Part shown: piece after piece, positions 16,971 to 19,794 of the stretch
How the letters are laid out: each line of letters starts with the position of its first letter
Numbering within the stretch: the stretch's first letter is position 1
DNA from: Cellvibrionales bacterium UBA4435
GTDB taxonomy: Bacteria; Pseudomonadota; Gammaproteobacteria; Pseudomonadales; Porticoccaceae
NCBI GenBank assembly: GCA_002390525.1
Contig: DGPR01000045.1
Coordinates: 32,510 to 52,303 of the forward strand
DNA: 19,794 nt
Reading direction: 5' to 3'
The notes under the pieces: model-generated
Told to the model about the DNA's origin: nothing
What the model saw: the letters and a program-made list of their open reading frames with translations, nothing else
Database searches by the model: none
Program-made: the position numbers and the translations under genes

Positions 16971-18194
16971 TTATAACTCTTTATTTTTAATTTTGATCTT
17001 TTGTGAAATTTTCGAGATCAGTTGTCTCGATAGCTGAGTTTTTCTTACTCTTGGGAAAATCTCTGAGCTATATTCGTCAATTGCTACAACAGAATTATAA
17101 TCACTATCAAAACCAATTGATCCATTGGATATGTCATTAGCTATTATTAAGTCTAATTTTTTTCTTTGAAGTTTTTCAAATGCAATCTTTTCTAAGGATT
17201 CATTGTTTTCTTGTGTTTCTGCTGCAAAGCCAACTGTAAAAGGTTTGTTGCAAAGAGCGCTCACATCACTGGCTATATCTGGGTTTTTGATAAGACTTAT
17301 ATCCATAAAATCACTATCTTTTTTAACTTTTTTTGTTAATTTTTGTTTTGGTCGATAATCTGCTACAGCAGCACACGCAATAAAAAGCTGACATTTTGCA
17401 GCCTCTCTTATCGAGACCCTATGCATTTCTTCAGCGCTCTTGACATAAATAGTTTTAGCTCTATCTGGTGGGTTTAAGCCCACAGGCCCACTTATTAGTA
17501 TTGTTTCTGCACCAGCTTCAAGGGCTGCTTCAACAAGAGCATACCCCATTTTCCCAGAGCTGTTATTGCTTATATAACGCACTGGATCAATATCTTCTCT
17601 TGTTGGCCCTGCAGTTATTACAACTCTTAAACCAGCAAGAGATCCTGTTTCAAATAGTCCAGAGGTGAGGTTCGCAATATCTTGCGGCTCAAGCATTCTT
17701 CCTGGCCCTGTATCACCGCATGCCTGTGATCCCTCGTCTGGACCAAATATTTTTATTCCACGGTTACCTAAATTTGTAAGATTGTTTTGTGTACTTCTAT
17801 TTCTCCACATAGCCTGATTCATAGCTGGGGCGATAGCTACTACAGAGCGACTAGCCAAACATAATGTTGATAGCAGATCATCAGCTTGACCAGCTGCCAT
17901 TCTTGCTATGAAGTTTGCTGATGCAGGAGTTATCAATATTACGTCAGCCCACCTTGCAAGTTCGATATGACCCATAGCTGCCTCAGCTTCTGTATCTAAA
18001 AGCTTAGTATGGACAGGGTTCCCCGAAAGGGCTTGTAGAGTAAGAGGAGTAATAAAATCATGCGCTGACGGAGTCATTACGACTTTGACTATAGCACCTA
18101 AATCTATTAAGCGCCTGATGACCTCAGCACTTTTATATGCTGCTATGCCGCCTGTAACACCAAGCAAAATACGCTTATTAACTAAGGATTGCAT
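16971..18194 (-). CDS. coaBC: bifunctional phosphopantothenoylcysteine decarboxylase / phosphopantothenate-cysteine ligase
   Basis: CoaBC (Dfp) joins cysteine to phosphopantothenate using CTP and decarboxylates the product, two consecutive steps of coenzyme A synthesis. The 407-residue fusion has an N-terminal FMN decarboxylase half (about 1-190): GVTGGIAAYKSAEV, H76 in GHIELARWAD, ASANFIARMAAGQADDLLS, APAMNQAMW with N126, and C159 in SQACGDTGPGRM. The C-terminal CTP ligase half begins at VVITAGPTREDIDPVRYISN (191-210) and includes AAVADYRP with the following lysines, LIKNPDI, VGFAAETQ and LIIANDIS. Length is normal (E. coli 406). The start codon is ATG after a leader with a terminator-like hairpin. 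It diverges from rpmB. Confidence 0.97.
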   Translation of the reverse strand: MQSLVNKRILLGVTGGIAAYKSAEVIRRLIDLGAIVKVVMTPSAHDFITPLTLQALSGNPVHTKLLDTEAEAAMGHIELARWADVILITPASANFIARMAAGQADDLLSTLCLASRSVVAIAPAMNQAMWRNRSTQNNLTNLGNRGIKIFGPDEGSQACGDTGPGRMLEPQDIANLTSGLFETGSLAGLRVVITAGPTREDIDPVRYISNNSSGKMGYALVEAALEAGAETILISGPVGLNPPDRAKTIYVKSAEEMHRVSIREAAKCQLFIACAAVADYRPKQKLTKKVKKDSDFMDISLIKNPDIASDVSALCNKPFTVGFAAETQENNESLEKIAFEKLQRKKLDLIIANDISNGSIGFDSDYNSVVAIDEYSSEIFPRVRKTQLSRQLISKISQKIKIKNKEL

Positions 18195-18209
18195 AATACT
18201 GCCCTAAAA

Positions 18210-18239
18210 AATGTTATCTAAGCCTTATAAGATAACATT
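18210..18239 (-). promoter_or_regulatory. terminator-like hairpin in the coaBC leader
   Basis: AATGTTATCT (18210-18219) and AGATAACATT (18230-18239) are perfect 10-base arms around a 10-base loop. On the - strand the stem ends in a run of six Ts, directly before the coaBC start (18194). The position between the predicted promoter and the gene suggests an attenuator, or else a dyad operator. The stem is AT-rich and weak. Confidence 0.4.
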
Positions 18240-18267
18240 GAGTGATTAATTTTCGAAATTCATCAAT

Positions 18268-18295
18268 ATTATATCACTACAAAATAAACATTTAA
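18268..18295 (-). promoter_or_regulatory. promoter for coaBC
   Basis: On the - strand, TGA plus a perfect TATAAT (18268-18276) makes an extended -10, with a weak -35 TTAAAT (18290-18295) at a 16-base spacing. The predicted start near 18261 gives a leader of about 67 bases that contains the hairpin at 18210-18239. Confidence 0.5.
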
Positions 18296-18328
18296 TTTTA
18301 AAATACAAACAATTCAAGAGAATTGTTG

Positions 18329-18357
18329 TTGCTTCAACAAGACGGTTCTGGTATAAA
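18329..18357 (+). promoter_or_regulatory. promoter for rpmB-rpmG
   Basis: TTGCTT (18329-18334), 17 bases, then TATAAA (18352-18357) preceded by TGG (an extended -10) forms a strong + strand promoter. The predicted start near 18364 gives a leader of about 126 bases before rpmB, which carries a tandem repeat and a palindrome. Confidence 0.6.
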
Positions 18358-18367
18358 TCTCGACTCA

Positions 18368-18411
18368 AAATCATTTCAAGTAATATTTTAAATCATTTCA
18401 AGTAATATTTT
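18368..18411. repeat. perfect 22-base tandem duplication in the rpmB leader
   Basis: Two identical, directly adjacent 22-base units occupy 18368-18389 and 18390-18411; each contains ATCATTTCAAGTAATATTTT. They lie just downstream of the predicted rpmB promoter. A palindrome, TTAATTTC-TT-GAAATTAA (18424-18441), follows 12 bases later and shares the TTTC/GAAA core. This could be a recent slippage duplication or a repeated binding site. Confidence 0.85.
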
Positions 18412-18489
18412 GTATAGCTATCCTTAATTTCTTGAAATTAACAAATAAATAGTCGTCAAAATCGACGGTGTAGCATTAGAGGCAACAAA

Positions 18490-18726
18490 ATGTCTAAAGT
18501 ATGTCAAGTTACGGGCAAGCGACCAATGTCAGGAAATAATGTTTCGCACGCGAAAAATAGAACCCGACGCCGTTTTGAGCCTAATCTGCACTCACATCGG
18601 TTTTGGATCGAAGATGAGAAACGCTTCATTAAATTGCGTCTCTCTGCAAAGGGGATACGTATAGTCGATAAGCTGGGTATTAATAAAGTTCTCGAAGATA
18701 TTCGTAAGCGTGGCGAGAAAATTTAA
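18490..18726 (+). CDS. rpmB: 50S ribosomal protein bL28
   Basis: bL28 is a structural protein of the large ribosomal subunit. The 78-residue product matches E. coli bL28 (78) across its length: [54 protein letters not shown] and the C-terminal RKRGEKI. Only one cysteine is present (C5), so this is the zinc-free form. The start follows GAGGCAAC, giving GAGG about seven bases before the ATG. It forms the conserved rpmB-rpmG operon, with rpmG 11 bases downstream. Confidence 0.98.
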   Translation: MSKVCQVTGKRPMSGNNVSHAKNRTRRRFEPNLHSHRFWIEDEKRFIKLRLSAKGIRIVDKLGINKVLEDIRKRGEKI

Positions 18727-18737
18727 GGAGACATAAT

Positions 18738-18902
18738 ATGGCTAAAGGAAGAGATAAAATTAAGTTAGTTTCTAGTGCTGGCACAGGCCACTATTATACT
18801 ACTGATAAGAATAAACGCACTCAACCTGATAAATTAGAATTCAGCAAATATGATCCAGTTGTAAGAAAACATGTTGCATATAAAGAATCAAAAATTAAAT
18901 AA
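18738..18902 (+). CDS. rpmG: 50S ribosomal protein bL33
   Basis: bL33 is a small protein near the E site of the large subunit. The frame from ATG 18738 to TAA 18900-18902 encodes 54 residues, beginning [20 protein letters not shown] and ending [10 protein letters not shown], with TTDKNKR and [13 protein letters not shown] between them. It has no cysteine, so it is the zinc-free form as in E. coli (55 residues). A strong AAGGAG (18725-18730) overlaps the end of rpmB and precedes the ATG by seven bases, consistent with coupled translation. It is short and easily missed by length-based gene finding. Confidence 0.98.
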   Translation: MAKGRDKIKLVSSAGTGHYYTTDKNKRTQPDKLEFSKYDPVVRKHVAYKESKIK

Positions 18903-18934
18903 TTCGTTGATTTAAAATCGAATTTTTAAATTTT

Positions 18935-18958
18935 AAAACCTCGAGAGATCGGGGTTTT
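18935..18958 (+). terminator. intrinsic terminator after rpmG
   Basis: AAAACCTCGA (18935-18944) pairs with TCGGGGTTTT (18949-18958) through ten pairs (one T-G) around the tetraloop GAGA. Only GTCGTT follows the final four Ts, so termination may be partial and allow read-through into mutM. A weaker hairpin, AATTCG/CGAATT plus three Ts, overlaps the rpmG stop (18901-18927). Confidence 0.65.
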
Positions 18959-19004
18959 GTCGTTCTGGATAATACATTTTAGTAAATTCTATTGAGAGGC
19001 AAAT

Positions 19005-19794
19005 ATGCCTGAATTACCAGAGGTAGTTGTAACTTTACAGGGGGTTCTACCCTATATATTAGGAAAAAAAATATCGCATGTAACTATTAGAAACGGGAAT
19101 TTACGCTGGCCAGTCCCTAAAGACTTGTCTGTAATACTAAATAATCGAAAACTTGAAAGTGGCAGACAGCGCTCGAAGTATATGCTTTTTAGATTCCCTC
19201 ATGGACATATGATGATTCATTTGGGAATGTCCGGTAACCTTAGGGTGCTGCCAGATGATTCTCTTCCTGAAAAACACGATCACGTAGATATATTTTTTGA
19301 TAATAAAGTTTTATTGCGCTATTCAGATCCTAGAAGGTTTGGGTCTATTTTGTGGGTCGAAGGAAACCCTGAAGAACATAAGCTGTTGCGTAATTTAGGC
19401 CCCGAGCCATTTTCAGCAGAATTTGATGCCAGTAGATTATATTCATTATCGCGTGGAAAAGTAATATCAGTAAAACAGTTCTTGATGGATAATAAAAATG
19501 TAGTAGGTGTGGGAAATATTTATGCAAACGAAGCTTTATTTTTAAGCGGCATAAATCCGAAAAAGGCCGCGGGGAGAATTTCTTTTCCTGCCTACGAGAC
19601 TTTAGCGTCTAATATTATCGAGGTTCTTTCATCTGCAATTAAACAAGGTGGTACGACATTACAAGATTTTTCTGGCAATGATGGAAAGTCTGGTTATTTC
19701 AAGCAAGAGCTTTATGTTTACGGTCGAGGAGGTAAACCTTGTCTAAAATGTACAAGTTTACTCAAAGAAATAAGGTTAGGACAGCGCTCCTCAG
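19005..19794 (+). CDS. mutM: formamidopyrimidine-DNA glycosylase (partial, right end cut)
   Basis: MutM (Fpg) removes 8-oxoguanine and formamidopyrimidines and nicks the abasic site. The frame from ATG 19005 stays open to the window edge and gives 263 residues of an expected 270 or so. MPELPEV provides the catalytic P2 and E3 (counting the initiator Met). QRSKYMLF contains the catalytic-domain lysine, HLGMSG the damage-probing methionine, and YSDPRRFG the arginine and phenylalanine of the probe triad. DNKNVVGVGNIYANEALF is the helix-two-turn-helix, and QGGTTLQDF precedes the zinc finger. The first zinc pair CLKC and the GQRSS arginine are present; the second CxxC lies beyond the edge. GAGAGG lies about six bases before the ATG. 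rpmB-rpmG-mutM order is as in E. coli. Confidence 0.96.
   Translation, partial: MPELPEVVVTLQGVLPYILGKKISHVTIRNGNLRWPVPKDLSVILNNRKLESGRQRSKYMLFRFPHGHMMIHLGMSGNLRVLPDDSLPEKHDHVDIFFDNKVLLRYSDPRRFGSILWVEGNPEEHKLLRNLGPEPFSAEFDASRLYSLSRGKVISVKQFLMDNKNVVGVGNIYANEALFLSGINPKKAAGRISFPAYETLASNIIEVLSSAIKQGGTTLQDFSGNDGKSGYFKQELYVYGRGGKPCLKCTSLLKEIRLGQRSS

Noticed and set aside
18452..18467. Short CGTC/GACG hairpin just before rpmB
   Set aside because: Only four base pairs with several alternative pairings; too weak to call a regulatory element by itself.
19345..19527. 60-residue - strand open frame inside mutM
   Set aside because: It lies opposite conserved MutM motifs including the helix-two-turn-helix; shadow frame.

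Overview
The window is a contiguous stretch of housekeeping chromosome from an AT-rich gammaproteobacterium. Three things point to that group: several conserved gammaproteobacterial neighbourhoods (polA-engB-cytochrome c4-dsbA; trxA next to rho; metX-metW-DUF4426-rdgB-hemW as in Pseudomonas; slmA/coaBC/rpmB/rpmG/mutM as in E. coli and Pseudomonas), the presence of SlmA, and proteins that read close to their E. coli and Pseudomonas counterparts. By eye the DNA is roughly two thirds A+T with short spacers, which would suit a marine or streamlined lineage, but the window alone does not fix the genus.

Layout. Positions 1-105 hold the last 34 codons of an unidentified + strand gene. Then come polA (+), a possible small RNA with a terminator, and engB (-). 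A divergent promoter region leads into a + strand run: cytochrome c4, dsbA, serC, serA, pdxH (3750-8231). From 8263 to 18194 everything is on the - strand: rho, trxA, hemW, purU, rdgB, a DUF4426 protein, metW, metX, slmA, argB and coaBC (listed left to right, so transcription runs in the opposite order). A divergent 295-base regulatory region then feeds rpmB-rpmG (+), followed by a terminator and mutM (+), which is cut by the right edge.

How the genes fit together. DNA maintenance is covered by polA, mutM and rdgB (sanitising the nucleotide pool). Ribosome and division functions are EngB, bL28, bL33 and SlmA. Periplasmic redox is cytochrome c4 and DsbA; cytoplasmic redox is thioredoxin. Biosynthesis covers serine (serC, serA), vitamin B6 (pdxH, with SerC a likely shared enzyme), methionine (metX/metW), arginine (argB), coenzyme A (coaBC), heme-cofactor handling (hemW) and formate/one-carbon supply (purU).

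I found no prophage, insertion sequence, CRISPR array, toxin-antitoxin pair, secretion island or obvious novel multi-gene system. The points worth a second look are: a candidate small RNA in the polA-engB gap, the same locus that carries Spot 42/ErsA in other gammaproteobacteria; a serC-serA pair whose SerC is of the alphaproteobacterial/Methanosarcina type and whose short SerA has changed active-site surroundings; a terminator-like hairpin in the coaBC leader; a perfect 22-base tandem repeat plus a palindrome in the rpmB leader; a hairpin in the rho leader; and two local gene-order changes (purU between rdgB and hemW, and argB where dut usually lies).
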